64,000 bases of DNA from Conus ventricosus (GCA_018398815.1 CM031602.1:100363107-100427106), one strand, 5' to 3'; counted from the stretch's first letter, positions 24,299-36,425 are shown. Translations and numbers: made by a program. Notes: a model not told the origin generated them from the sequence alone.

Positions 24299-24502
24299 AT
24301 TGTTGTCATTAGAAAACATAGACACACAAACATGTTGGTGGCAAGGGCCGACAGTCTGGTTGAAGATTGTTGTCATTAAAACATAGACAAACAGACATGT
24401 TGGTGGCAAGGGCCGACAGTCTGGGTGAAGATTGTTGTCATTAGAAAACATAGACAAACAGACATGTTGGTGGCAAGGGCCGACAGTCTGGGTGAAGATA
24501 TT
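24299..24502. repeat. Three tandem units of about 67 bp
   Basis: Units built on GGCAAGGGCCGACAGTCTGG and ATTGTTGTCATTAGAAAACA repeat three times with few changes. Mirrored at about 31,700-31,905 with more indels. No coding function seen. Confidence 0.9.
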
Positions 24503-24544
24503 CCGTTGTGTGTCACTCACCTCCACAAGGCAGTTGTTGAACAC

Positions 24545-25020
24545 ACACACACAATATACAATACAATACAAACTTTATTCCTTTTGCCCCTTTAGGGGTA
24601 TGGAGGAAGGGTGTGTTTAAAGCAATAATAGGAAAAGGAAAACAAACAAGCCAAAATAAAACATGAAATGGTAGTCAGTGCTGACATAGACCACCAACTT
24701 ACAACACTTGAGAAAATCTAATATATGATGGCAATAGAACCATTTGTTTTCGATTAGTAGAAGACATCATTTGATAAAAATTACAAACTGATTTTGGGGA
24801 GAGAAATCTTTTTGGCAAATACGTGTTGCGCAAAATAACGAATGATGAACATTCCATGATAAAATGAAATTCATCACCAATTGCAGACGTGTCACATTTA
24901 TTACATAACCTTTATTGTTTTGGAATGGCAAATCGACGATCTACTTCAATTGGCAATTTATAATTAGAACATCTAAATTTGATAAGAAGGTGAATATAAA
25001 CATCTGGTATGCTAGAAGTA
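24545..25020 (-). pseudogene. LINE 3'-terminal fragment
   Basis: On the minus strand, a short coding remnant with FRCSNYKLPIEVDRRF and CNKCDTSAIGDEFHFIMEC, a zinc-knuckle-like tail seen at the C-terminus of several LINE ORF2 proteins, is followed by an AATAAAG-bearing 3' UTR ending in TTGTATTGTATTGTATATTG. Only the last few hundred bases of the element remain, as expected for 5'-truncated insertion. Mirrored at 31,140-31,655. Confidence 0.72.
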
Positions 25021-25062
25021 TGTACATCTCCTCCTTAAAATCAGATTTATAAAATTTGTAGA

Positions 25063-25109
25063 ACACACACACACACACGCACACACGCACGCACGCACGC
25101 ATGCACACA

Positions 25110-25164
<55 letters not shown>

Positions 25165-25223
25165 CACGCGCGCGCACAGAACGCATGCATGCACACACGT
25201 ACGCACACACACAGGCGCAGCAT

Positions 25224-25296
<73 letters not shown>

Positions 25297-25324
25297 ACAC
25301 GCGCGCGCGCGCACGCGCGCGCGG
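25063..25324. repeat. Compound CA/CG microsatellite
   Basis: AC arrays interspersed with GCGC and ACGC blocks; alternating purine-pyrimidine throughout. Translated frames across it are all artefactual (Cys-Val or Thr-His). Mirrored at 30,884-31,138. Confidence 0.95.
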
Positions 25325-25405
25325 GCGCATATATTGCCTAGGAGCAGGCAATACAGACAGATGTGCCTTCGACACAACAACATCAACAACATCATCATCA
25401 ACAAT

Positions 25406-25832
25406 GGGGGCCGGATAGCTCAGTTGGAAGAGCGCCGGACTCGTGATCCTGGGTTGTTGCGGGTTCGAATTTCGGTATAGGGGATTTTTCCCTCGGAGTA
25501 ACATTGGTTCTGACTCCATTCCCCATATAGTCCTTCGAATGAGACTATAAACCGAGGTTCCGTGTGTGAACGCACGCATAACATCTTGCACACACGTAAA
25601 ATCCCATCACTAACTTTCGGAAGAGAAGGCCAGTTTGGCCGTTGGTATGGATGACACGTGACACATAGCATGCACCTTCCCGAAGATGGAGTATGGCTGC
25701 CTTAATGGCGGGATAAAAAAGGGTCATACACACAAAACTCCACTGCCTGGCTATACAGGGAGTGTCCGCAGGAGTATCAGCCTGCGTACGCAGAAAGAAA
25801 GAAAAAAAAGAAAGAAAGAAAAATCATCAACA
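25406..25832 (+). mobile_element. tRNA-derived SINE, full length
   Basis: The head looks like a tRNA: A-box TAGCTCAGTTGG at 25,417-25,428, an anticodon-arm-like GGACTCGTGATCC, and B-box GGTTCGAAT at 25,462-25,470. A body of about 310 bp follows, ending GCCTGCGTACGCAG, then an A-rich AAAGAAAG tail. The boxes would direct RNA polymerase III transcription; mobilisation would need a partner LINE. A functional tRNA is unlikely because the acceptor stem does not pair. Mirrored at 30,381-30,797. Confidence 0.85.
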
Positions 25833-26440
25833 ACAACAGCAACAAAAACAACAGCAAAATCATAATAACAGTAAATAATAATGACAATAAAAATAACAAT
25901 AACGATGAAAATGAAGATGATGATGATGATGATGATGATGATATGATGATGATGATGATGATGATGATAGCAACAACAGCATGGATGCTGCTATTGCTGC
26001 TGCTGCTGCTACTACTGCTGCTTATGACGATGATGATGACGGTGGTGGTGATGGTGGTGGTGGTGGTTAAATGAAAAGAATATTACTACCACTGTTTCAA
26101 TGTTAAGAATAATGGTAGTATGGTTATAGAGAAATAATAACAAGGCCTGTAAAATACATGTAGTGATAAACTGTTATACTGACAGAAGAGGAAAGGAGGA
26201 CAGGGGTTAGAGAATAGTCCAATAACATGGCTGTAGTAGCACGAGAACAATGATAATAATACTAATGAGGAAGAGGAGGAATAGGACGACGAGCGAAGGG
26301 AAAAAGAGGGGTTAGGGGGCTAGAGGCAGAGGGGAGAGGTCAATAACGTGGATACAGATCATGGAAATGAGAGAAAGATAGAAAATGAAACAACACACCG
26401 CTGTCTGTGTCACGCCCGCATTAATGGACGCAGATCACAC
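25833..26440. other. Trinucleotide-rich stretch to the end of the arm
   Basis: AAC-rich sequence, then GAT and TGC/GGT arrays at 25,915-26,068, then purine-rich single-copy-looking sequence. The inverted repeat fades out at about 26,300-26,360. No gene. Confidence 0.8.
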
Positions 26441-26748
26441 AAGAACACAGGCTGTGAGACACACACTGACGGACACAGGCTGTGAGACACACACTGACGG
26501 ACACAGGCTGTGAGACACACACTGACGGACACAGGCTGTGAGACACACACTGACGGACACAGGCTGTGAGACACACACTGACGGACACAGGCTGTGAGAC
26601 ACACACTGACGGACACAGGCTGTGAGACACACACTGATGGACACAGGCTGTGAGACACACACTGACGGACACAGCCTGTGAGACACACACTGACGGACAC
26701 AGGCTGTGAGACACACACTGACGGACACAGGCTGTGAGACACACACTA
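26441..26748. repeat. 28-bp minisatellite, about 11 copies
   Basis: The unit GACACAGGCTGTGAGACACACACTGACG is repeated head to tail with rare substitutions (for example ACTGATGG and CAGCCTGTG variants). Located in the unique spacer between the arms. Because 28 is not a multiple of three and the unit lacks minus-strand stops, the same peptide cycles through all three frames. Confidence 0.96.
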
Positions 26749-26778
26749 ACGTACACACACCTACATCTGAGACAGCTC

Positions 26779-27010
26779 CCAACAGGAACAAAGATGTGCG
26801 TCATTTAGTGGCAGGATCAACAGGAACAAAGATGTGCGTCATTTAGTGGCAGGATCAACAGGAACAAAGATGTGCGTCATTTAGTGGCAGGATCAACAGG
26901 AACAAAGATGTGCGTCATTTCGTGGCAGGATCAACAGGAACAAAGATGCACGTCATTTAGTGGCAGGATCAACAGGAACAAAGATGCACGTCATTTAGTG
27001 GCAGGATCAA
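26779..27010. repeat. 38-bp minisatellite, about 6 copies
   Basis: Units of 38 bp start AACAGGAACAAAGATG and end GTGGCAGGATC. The last two carry GCACGTC where earlier ones have GTGCGTC. Begins about 30 bp after the 28-bp array. Confidence 0.96.
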
Positions 27011-27077
27011 GACTGTAGTGACACATGCGCATACTCATGTAAGTATATAAGTATCTAGGTATGAATGGTGCATCGTA

Positions 27078-27628
27078 TTACATCGGTTCTTTTCTCTCTT
27101 TGTCTGCAATAACATGACCACTAAGTCTTACCCATTTCTGAAGATAGATGGCGCTGTTGCATTTTTCTGCATTTGTATTTGAGGGCATAGTTGAGACCTT
27201 GACCTTGATGGTGTAGTTCAGACGGAGGTCACGCACCACGATGGCGAAGAGGAAAAAGTGTCGTCTGCTGACCCAGTCCACCAGGAGAGGGGATCTCAGG
27301 TGTTCACAGCCAGTCCTCCTGTCCTGGAACTCTGACGTGTCGTTGACCTGAATGATCAGAGACAGGAAGTTGTCCTGGGAACACGTCTGCTGCAGGAACC
27401 GGATCTGCATCACATGACCCTCAGAGTTAGAGACCTTGAACCAGCAGACTACACTGGACAGGGTACCGTTGTACACTGCTGGTTCTGTGAGGTCCGTTTG
27501 ATGCTGAGAATACACAATGGTCAGCTCCTGCACTTCGGCCTGCAGCGTTGTGTTCTCCCGTGTGCACTGTGCTAACTGACTGGCCGACAGTCTCAGGTAG
27601 CTGTCGTATTCGCAATTAAGTCCTTCAA
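27078..27628 (-). CDS. Possible secreted CUB-like domain protein, C-terminal exon
   Basis: The minus strand is open for about 180 codons to a stop at 27,078, starting near CEYDSYLRLSASQL. A heptad-like stretch (AQCTRENTTLQAEVQELTIV) is followed by a beta-rich region with cysteines in CWFKVSN, QQTCSQDN and TGCEHLRSP, alternating hydrophobics and several N-x-S/T sites (NGT, NDT, NYT), as expected for an extracellular domain. The pattern is reminiscent of CUB domains, but I cannot confirm it. A signal-like MYSGLLFLCFW sits upstream near 27,735 in another frame; either one base is missing near 27,620 or a splice site intervenes. Codon use and amino-acid composition differ from the surrounding repeats. 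This is the best host-gene candidate in the window. Confidence 0.45.
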
Positions 27629-28857
27629 CTGACGATCAAGCACTTGTTGCTCATTCAAAAATATGTTATTTGTTTTGGTACTTCCAAAACCGTGTTTCAT
27701 CCAAAAACATAGAAACAATAAACCAGAATACATTATACTAATTTATATTCACTTCACAAACACCTGCCAGGGGGTTAATTTTTAAAGTAATGTGATGTGG
27801 TTCAGTGCCCTTACCCTGGGTATTTCACACCATCTTTCAATGATGATCACCTGGTTAGTTCGACAGGTGACTCTATATAACAAAACAAGCAAACACGTCA
27901 AACACCTTTTCAACACATTCGACCCAAAACAATTTAATCAAGAGACATTTTCTCCTTGCTGGAGTTTTAATTAATGAACAGCACATAACGGCTAAACCAA
28001 ACTAATACCATTTGAAAAAAAAAGAAAGAAAAATGAAGTGGGAAGGGAGAGAGTAAGGGAGGGCATGCACGCAAAACATATACAAATGCATTTATAAAGC
28101 AAAAGTGACGGAATCCTCAATTTTGATGTTTTAAGTATGATTAAACAATATAAAAATCGAGAGAAACGAAGCAAGCCTGGTGGCTGAAATCAGACATGCT
28201 CGTAATATTGATAATTTGGATAAAAATATGAAGGTTTATGTTTGTAAAATGTGACTTTTCAGGAGCACAGACAAAGTGAATGCACTAAAAGGAACAAGTG
28301 TTAGGATTATATGTTGTAACCATTTGTTTGATGTAATTGCTATTCGTGATAACTTTAACATGTACGTTTCAATGTTGTAACGTGAAATTGATATATCCCC
28401 AAAACAGGCGTCTTTCGTAAACTTTTGTTCCATGCTTACACGTATAACAAAACAACAACAACAAAATCTTCACAAAAAAAAAAAAAAAATTGTTCGAAAA
28501 TTTCTTTAAAACTGAGCGACCCGATATTTGCAGATTAACACATTTCGATTTTCATAATGCCTACAAATCTTTCCAGAAATGGTTCCAACAATAGTGCTTT
28601 CGGAATATATGTTGGATGTTCTGTTTTACATCCAACCAAAAATCAGAAAAAAAACGTGCGTACAAATTTGTTTTTCTTTACAGCAGCAAGTTCCTATGAT
28701 TCTCTAACACGCACCTGTACCTTTGTACAACACCTGTGCTTTTTGAATATGAATATATTTCTTTCGACAGTTTCAGATACTTTAAGCAATCGCAAGGTTT
28801 GGACATGTATCTTAAAAAAAAACTTAACAGTCTATTCCCATCTGATACCAGTTTTTT
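27629..28857. other. AT-rich unique sequence, no gene
   Basis: No recognised gene or repeat family. Contains a possible signal-peptide-coding ATG near 27,735 (minus strand; see the preceding CDS) and an A run at 28,476-28,489. The sequence ends at the scaffold gap. This part of the spacer has no counterpart in the right half. Confidence 0.7.
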
Positions 28858-29857
28858 NNNNNNNNNNNNNNNNNNNNNNNNNNNNNNNNNNNNNNNNNNN
28901 NNNNNNNNNNNNNNNNNNNNNNNNNNNNNNNNNNNNNNNNNNNNNNNNNNNNNNNNNNNNNNNNNNNNNNNNNNNNNNNNNNNNNNNNNNNNNNNNNNNN
29001 NNNNNNNNNNNNNNNNNNNNNNNNNNNNNNNNNNNNNNNNNNNNNNNNNNNNNNNNNNNNNNNNNNNNNNNNNNNNNNNNNNNNNNNNNNNNNNNNNNNN
29101 NNNNNNNNNNNNNNNNNNNNNNNNNNNNNNNNNNNNNNNNNNNNNNNNNNNNNNNNNNNNNNNNNNNNNNNNNNNNNNNNNNNNNNNNNNNNNNNNNNNN
29201 NNNNNNNNNNNNNNNNNNNNNNNNNNNNNNNNNNNNNNNNNNNNNNNNNNNNNNNNNNNNNNNNNNNNNNNNNNNNNNNNNNNNNNNNNNNNNNNNNNNN
29301 NNNNNNNNNNNNNNNNNNNNNNNNNNNNNNNNNNNNNNNNNNNNNNNNNNNNNNNNNNNNNNNNNNNNNNNNNNNNNNNNNNNNNNNNNNNNNNNNNNNN
29401 NNNNNNNNNNNNNNNNNNNNNNNNNNNNNNNNNNNNNNNNNNNNNNNNNNNNNNNNNNNNNNNNNNNNNNNNNNNNNNNNNNNNNNNNNNNNNNNNNNNN
29501 NNNNNNNNNNNNNNNNNNNNNNNNNNNNNNNNNNNNNNNNNNNNNNNNNNNNNNNNNNNNNNNNNNNNNNNNNNNNNNNNNNNNNNNNNNNNNNNNNNNN
29601 NNNNNNNNNNNNNNNNNNNNNNNNNNNNNNNNNNNNNNNNNNNNNNNNNNNNNNNNNNNNNNNNNNNNNNNNNNNNNNNNNNNNNNNNNNNNNNNNNNNN
29701 NNNNNNNNNNNNNNNNNNNNNNNNNNNNNNNNNNNNNNNNNNNNNNNNNNNNNNNNNNNNNNNNNNNNNNNNNNNNNNNNNNNNNNNNNNNNNNNNNNNN
29801 NNNNNNNNNNNNNNNNNNNNNNNNNNNNNNNNNNNNNNNNNNNNNNNNNNNNNNNNN
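28858..29857. other. Assembly gap of exactly 1,000 N
   Basis: The round length indicates a placeholder gap between contigs, not a measured distance. It lies between the spacer and the right arm of the inverted repeat. Confidence 0.98.
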
Positions 29858-30233
29858 CCCCGTAACCCTCGTTTATCCACTATGACTCCCCCTCTGCCTT
29901 ATCCCTCGCTCGTCGTCCTATTCCTCCTCTTCCTCATTAGTATTATTATCATTGTTCTCGTGCTACTACAGCCATGTTATTGGACTATTCTCTAACCCCT
30001 GTCCTCCTTTCCTCTTCTGTCAGTATAACAGTTTATCACTACATGTATTTTACAGGCCTTGTTATTATTTCTCTATAACCATACTACCATTATTCTTAAC
30101 ATTGAAACAGTGGTAGTAATATTCTTTTCATTTAACCACCACCACCACCATCACCACCACCGTCATCATCATCGTCATAAGCAGCAGTAGTAGCAGCAGC
30201 AGCAGCAATAGCAGCATCCATGCTGTTGTTGCT

Positions 30234-30287
<54 letters not shown>

Positions 30288-30380
30288 TTCATTTTCATCG
30301 TTATTGTTATTTTTATTGTCATTATTATTTACTGTTATTATGATTTTGCTGTTGTTTTTGTTGCTGTTGTTGTTGATGAT
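29858..30380. other. Mirror of trinucleotide-rich stretch
   Basis: Counterpart of 25,833-26,360: CAT and CAC/CAG arrays at about 30,130-30,290 and GTT-rich sequence. No gene. Confidence 0.8.
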
Positions 30381-30797
30381 TTTCTTTCTTTCTTTTTTTT
30401 CTTTCTTTCTGCGTACGCAGGCTGATACTCCTGCGGACACTCCCTGTATAGCCAGGCAGTGGAGTTTTGTGTGTATGACCCTTTTTTATCCCGCCATTAA
30501 GGCAGCCATACTCCATCTTCGGGGAAGGTGCATGCTATGTGTCACGTGTCATCCATACCAACGGCCAAACTGGCCTTCTCTTCCGAAAGTTAGTGATGGG
30601 ATTTTACGTGTGTGCAAGATGTTATGCGTGCGTTCACACACGGAACCTCGGTTTATAGTCTCATTCGAAGGACTATATGGGGAATGGAGTCAGAACCAAT
30701 GTTAACTCCGAGGGAAAAATCCCCCTATACCGAAATTCGAACCCGCAACCCCAGGATCACGAGTCCGGCGCTCTTCCAACTGAGCTATCCGGCCCCC
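30381..30797 (-). mobile_element. tRNA-derived SINE (mirror copy)
   Basis: Same SINE as 25,406-25,832, reversed: T-rich tail at 30,381-30,410, body, and tRNA-like head ending at 30,797. B-box GGTTCGAAT reads on the minus strand near 30,735-30,743. Small indels distinguish it from the left copy, including one in the sequence just after the B-box. Confidence 0.85.
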
Positions 30798-30883
30798 ATT
30801 GTTGATGATGATGTTGTTGATGTTGTTGTGTCGAAGGCACATCTGTCTGTATTGCCTGCTCCTAGGCAATATATGCGCCCGCG

Positions 30884-30907
30884 CGCGCGTGCGCGCGCGG
30901 CGCGTGT

Positions 30908-30977
<70 letters not shown>

Positions 30978-31043
30978 ATGCTGCGCCTGTGTGTGTGCGT
31001 ACGTGTGTGCATGCATGCGTTCTGTGCGCGCGCGTGTGTGTGT

Positions 31044-31088
<45 letters not shown>

Positions 31089-31138
31089 TGTGTGCATGCG
31101 TGCGTGCGTGCGTGTGTGCGTGTGTGTGTGTGTGTGTT
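30884..31138. repeat. Compound GT/GC microsatellite (mirror)
   Basis: Counterpart of 25,063-25,324. Array lengths and interruptions differ. Confidence 0.95.
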
Positions 31139-31139
31139 C

Positions 31140-31655
31140 TACAAATTTTATAAATCTGATTTTAAGGAGGAGATGTACATACTTCTAGCATACCAGATGT
31201 TTATATTCACCTTCTTATCAAATTTAGATGTTCTAATTATAAATTGCCAATTGAAGTAGATCGTCGATTTGCCATTCCAAAACAATAAAGGTTATGTAAT
31301 AAATGTGACACGTCTGCAATTGGTGATGAATTTCATTTTATCATGGAATGTTCATCATTCGTTATTTGCGCAACACGTATTTGCCAAAAAGATTTCTCTC
31401 CCCAAAATCAGTTTGTAATTTTTATCAAATGATGTCTTCTACTAATCGAAAACAAATGGTTCTATGCCATCAATATTAAAATTTTCTCAAGTGTTGTAAG
31501 TTGGGGGTCTATGTCAGCACTGACTACCTTTTCATGTTTTATTTTTGGCTTGTTGTTTTCCTTTTCCTATTATTGCTTTAAAACACACCCTTCCCCCCAT
31601 CCCCCTAAAGGGGCAAAAGGAATAAAGTTTGTATTGTATTGTATATTGTGTGTGT
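31140..31655 (+). pseudogene. LINE 3'-terminal fragment (mirror)
   Basis: Same zinc-knuckle tail and AATAAAG-bearing 3' end as 24,545-25,020, here on the plus strand, ending in TTGTATTGTATTGTATATTG at about 31,630-31,650. Confidence 0.72.
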
Positions 31656-32584
31656 TGTTCAACAACTGCCTTGTGGAGGTGAGTGACACACAACGGAATC
31701 TTCACCCAGACTGTCGGCCCTTGCCACCAACATGTCTGTTTGTCTATGTTTTTCTAATGACAACAATTTTCCCACCAGACTGTCGGCCCTTTGCCACCAA
31801 CATGTCTTTTGTCTATTTTTCAAATGACAACAATCTTCACCCAACTGTCGGCCCTTGCCACCAACATGTTTGTGTGTCTATGTTTTTTTAATGACAACAA
31901 TCTCAGGTTAAGTGTACATGGACAAGATACATCATCCATAAATCTTTTTTCAGGTCTTTTTTGCAGTCACCGGATGGAATCCCAGAGCTGGCGTGACTCA
32001 ATCATTTTTTTCTGGCAGGATTCCAGCTCAGTCAGGGTAAAGAATTACTGAACTACAACATGGTGGCCAGTTTTCTCTTCAGCAAACTACCTTCTCGACT
32101 TTTGACAATTAAAACGCCCGTCCATCCACGGCCAGTGTCAGCTACACAACCATCAAGTTCAACACCCTGCTCCCTTTCTTCCATGCATCCACATGTATCC
32201 CTTGATCATGAACTATAAGGTACCAGCATTTTGATCCCCCTCATCAAGGATTCCACTCCTCTTCACCTTCCCTCAGGTGAGGATGGCAAATTTTCCATTT
32301 GAATGGTCTGAAAGGGAAACCCTCGGTGGACTAGAGATAACCATGTGTAACTGATTTATAATAAAGGCAGGTTCATCACATGGTGAAAAATGGGAAACAA
32401 AAAGCACGTGTATTTTAGTCATGCCGTTTCATTGTCCCCAATACCACATACTGCGGCCCATAGAGACGTCTGTTGGATAGGACGTTGGTAACGTTGGCAG
32501 AAAATGAACAAATAAAACGCACTGGGGAAAAACACATTATTGAACCATTCAAACAGGTGAAAGCGTATTACCAGAAACACTGCG

Positions 32585-32585
<1 letters not shown>
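31656..32585. other. Mirror of 67-bp tandem repeat and possible exon
   Basis: Three degraded 67-bp units at about 31,700-31,905, then the counterpart of 23,610-24,298. The possible exon frame is interrupted here by several indels relative to the left arm, and the donor CAG-GTGAGG becomes CTCAGGTGAGG near 32,273. Confidence 0.7.
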
Positions 32586-32623
<38 letters not shown>

Positions 32624-32684
32624 TGTGTGTGTGTGTGTGTGGGGTGTGTTTGTGTGTTGTGTGTGTGTGTGTGTGTGTGTGTGT
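32586..32684. repeat. GT microsatellite (mirror)
   Basis: Counterpart of 23,512-23,609 but interrupted by GGTG, GGGG and TTGTG. The difference suggests an unreliable consensus or allelic change. Confidence 0.95.
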
Positions 32685-32769
32685 TCTTTTGTCGTTTTGT
32701 TGTTGCTTTTTTGTTTGTTTGTTTGTTTTTTTTTATGATCAAAAGTGGAAAATCGGTACATAACAAATT

Positions 32770-34555
32770 CATTCATAATAATAATGGTAATGATATAGGC
32801 ATCCTTCAGTCCCCGGAAGACTATGGAGATGCCCCTAGGTGTCTATTCTGGTACAGCGACGGTTTTGGCTGGCCATCCGACGCGGGAATGACAGTCCCTG
32901 TGGCAGAGGGGACAGATGAAGTCTGACGCTGGTTTGTCTGCCTGGGGTGCAGCCTTTCTTCTCATTCTCTTTTCCCCGTGCTGCTGAGCGAGTGTCTCTT
33001 CGAACTTGGAGAGACCATTCTGCACAGTCTGTCTCCAGGCTGACCGTTCGAGGGCTGTTGCTTCCCAGTTGTTCTGGTCGATGTTCAAGGCCTTTAGGTC
33101 CCTCTTGCACGCCTCTTTGAATCGCAGATGTGGTCTTCCTGTGGGACGTTTTCCCTGCACAAGTTCTCCATAGAGGAGGTCTTTAGGGATCCGTCCGTCA
33201 TCCACGCGCATGACATGGCCGAGCCAGCGCATACGTCTCTGTTTTAGCAGCGTGTACATGCTGGTGCATCCGGCTCTTTCCAGGACAGTGTTGTTTGGGA
33301 CCTTGTCCTGCCAGGTGATGTTCAGAATGTGTCGGAGGCTACGCGTATGAAAAGAATTGAGCTTTCGCTCTTGTCGGGCTCCAAAGTCCAAGACTCTCTG
33401 CCATGCAGGAGAGCGCTCACGACGCAGCTCTGTAGAACTGGATCCTTGTGTGCTCAGTCAGCTTGCTGTTGTTCAATGTTTTCTTTGTCAGTCTGGTCAT
33501 GGTGGTAGCTGCCTTGCCGATGCGCCTGTTGAGCTCTGCGTCATGTGAGGGGGTGTCTGAGATAGTTGAGCCCAGATAAACGAAGCCATGGACAACATCC
33601 AGTTCATGGTCATTGATGCTGATGACTGGGGGAGAGTCAACATCCTGTCCCATGACCTGTGTTTTCTTCAAGCTAATGGTAAGCCCGAAGTCTTGGCAGG
33701 CATCGCTGAAGCGAGTCATGAGCTGCTGTAGGTCCTCGGCTGAGTCGGCGGTTACTGCTGCGTCGTCTGCAAAGAGGAAGTCACGCAGGCACCTCAGCTT
33801 GACTTTAGTCTTGGCTCTTAGTCTGGAGAGGCTGAAGAGCTTTCTGTCTGTCCTGGTTCGGAGGTAGATACCTTCATCTGCAGGACCAAATGCGTGTTTC
33901 AGCATCACAGCAAAGAAGATTCCAAACAGGGTGGGAGCCAGGATGCAACCTGTTTCACTCCGCTCCGTATGTTGAAGGCAGCTGAATTTGAGCCGTCAAA
34001 GACGACGGAGCCTTTCATGTCTTCGTGGAAGGATCTGATGATGCTGAGAAGTTTGGGTGGACATCCAATCTTGGGGAAGATCTTGAAGAGGCCATCCCTG
34101 CTGACCAGATCGAAAGCCTTTGTGAGGTCTATGAAGGCAATGAAGAGTGCTGCCTTTGCTCCCTACATTTCTCCTGAAGTTGTTTAAGGGAGAAGATCAT
34201 ATCTATAGTGGATCTGTTGGCACGGAAACCGCACTGCGATTCAGGATAAACTTGCTCTGCAAGTACTTGGAGCCTCTTCAATACTACCCTTGCAAACGCT
34301 CTCCCAACGATACTGAGGAGGGATATGCCGCGATAATTATTACAATCGCTTCTGTCGCCTTTGTTTTTGTACGTGTGACGACGTTAGTATCCCTCATGTC
34401 TTGTGGTACTTCGCCTTCACTCCAACAGAGGCAGAGGGTTCCATGCAGCTCGGTGATGAGTGTCTCTTTACAGCACTTCAGTACTTCGTCGGGAATACCG
34501 TCTCTCCCTGGTGCCTTGCCAGAGGCAAGGGAGTCAGGAGAGAGTCAGGAGACTA
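32770..34555 (-). pseudogene. 5'-truncated LINE reverse transcriptase (mirror)
   Basis: Same element as 21,650-23,430. Here the frame is open from the motif-C region (FLFADDAAV) through SDTPSHDAELNRRIGKA (33,417-33,908) and again from LNSFHTRSLRHILNITWQD to the C-terminal finger (32,843-33,391), where the left copy is shifted. Conversely, the N-terminal RT part is broken near 34,370 and 34,150-34,170. Taken together, one underlying reading frame explains both copies. Confidence 0.88.
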
Positions 34556-34657
34556 CTCTCCTGGTGATAATAATGATAATGATAATGACAGTAATAGTAA
34601 TAATAGCAATAACTATAAGAGTAGTAATGATAATGATATAACAATAATAATGATAGT

Positions 34658-34701
<44 letters not shown>

Positions 34702-34705
34702 CACA

Positions 34706-34736
<31 letters not shown>

Positions 34737-35681
34737 TATTAATAACTGTAATACTACTACTACCACTGCTACCACTACTGTTACTACAACATTTATAAAG
34801 CGCAGTGCTGAAGGTTCTAGGTGGTAACAATCCACACTCTTGTGTACACAACAGGCTGCCTACCCGGGTAGTCACGACTAAAGAGCTGCCTGCCGAGGCT
34901 TCATTCCGTCGTTTCCCATGTCATCCAGTCAATATAGTTCACTCACTTTCCTTACTTCCTTCATTCTTTCCCTTTTTCAAATAGGGCGCATGCTGTGCGT
35001 AACGTGTTATCCATACCAAAAGCCAAACTGCCCTTCTCTTCCGGACGTTGGTGATGGGACTTTACGAGTGTGCCAGATGTCATGCGTGTGTTGTGGTCCT
35101 ACACTTACAGCAAGACTTGTCCTCACAGAGGTCCCCAACAGAGCACTTGCGTTCATTTTCGGCACTTTTGTCAATTAATCACAAACATGTGTATTATAAT
35201 TAATGCCTGAGAAGAAATCTACTGCAAAGAAAGGATACGTACAAAGTGTTACAATTTTAAAGGGAGACAAGAGAGGGTAACTTTTAACGAAAGACGTCAT
35301 AGCAATAATGGCGAGTTACAAGCCTCCATGTACTATGGCTTCTAGATCTGTGTATTTTTGGACAATTGTAGTGCTAGCGTTGACATATTTAAAACATTTG
35401 GAAAGTGAACGTATGCCTAGCTGTTCATTTTTGTGTTCGGATCATTTGTTAATTATGAATAGAATATTCGAAGTTAGGTTAGAATGTTTACAGCTCCCTG
35501 TAAGTTGCTATTCATTACCAACGGTTCGAGCATGATGTCTTGGAATCACATTCGCATAAGCTTGCCGCAATTTTATAGGTTGAGCTTACAGATACGCAGA
35601 ACGTTCTAGAAAATGAATGATGGAGTATGTTCGATAAAACGCTTTAGATAGTATATAAAAAGTCAGTCAAGATGGGGCTGC

Positions 35682-35757
<76 letters not shown>

Positions 35758-36425
35758 AGAGAGAGAGAGAGCCCACATGCCGGTAAGTAGAGCCCACATG
35801 CCAGTAAGTACAGTAAACAGCATCTTTCCATGCGAGAGAATTTGCTGAAAGCGCTAGCTGGAACTGGCAAGGTGATGAACAACAGGTGCCATGTGCATGG
35901 TGTGAGAGAGAAGTAGGCTACACCTGCCATGGAGTGTGCATTGCTGTAAGCTTAATCTAAAATGCCTAGCGTCCCGTTTTGGGGACACTTTGCTTGTAAG
36001 CCTCTCAAAGTGAATCTAATTGTCTGTGAGAACACGCCTGTCTACATCAATAAAGGAAGACTAACCTCGTCAATTAGGCACAGTTTTGGTGGATGACTTC
36101 CCTTGGAGCATCTGGCAACAGCCATTTGCATCAACATTTTCAAGAGAACAATGGTCGAAATGTCAACCTCCAAAAGGTAAGCCCATAGTTCATACCGTAT
36201 GTAACGTTTTTGATAACATCAAAAAATAAGAAATGTTCGGTTCATGATCTAAATTCAAATCTCCTAGAGTTTGATTGGAAAACATAGATCGCGTGATCCA
36301 TGTGCTGAAAGATCCGTCCCCAAAATGGGACGCTAGCATGCGAGGGTAGGGTTTTTTGCTAACACGAACTCATGCAGTTATTGTGTTTGTTTCAGAATTT
36401 CATGGTACATGAAGTAATAAGCATA
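34556..36425. other. Mirror of SINE fragment and CT/GA microsatellite region
   Basis: Holds an ATC/GAT array (34,560-34,735), the SINE body fragment near 34,990-35,100, and a GA array at 35,682-35,771. No gene. Confidence 0.75.

Noticed and set aside
25406..25480. Functional tRNA gene (Thr-like anticodon arm)
   Set aside because: The acceptor stem does not pair and the TpsiC stem is poor; a SINE body and A-rich tail follow directly.
24941..25591. Long Cys-Val or Thr-His open frames over the CA/GT arrays (also 30,612-31,259 and 23,403-23,642)
   Set aside because: They are translations of dinucleotide repeats; frames change with array length between arms.
26410..26804. Three overlapping Cys-rich frames (VCVSQPVSVS type)
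   Set aside because: They are the 28-bp minisatellite read in three frames.
26441..27010. CRISPR-like array
   Set aside because: Units are head to tail with no unique spacers, in an animal genome.
28557..29995. Open frames of about 400 codons crossing the gap
   Set aside because: They run through 1,000 N and have no coding support on either side.
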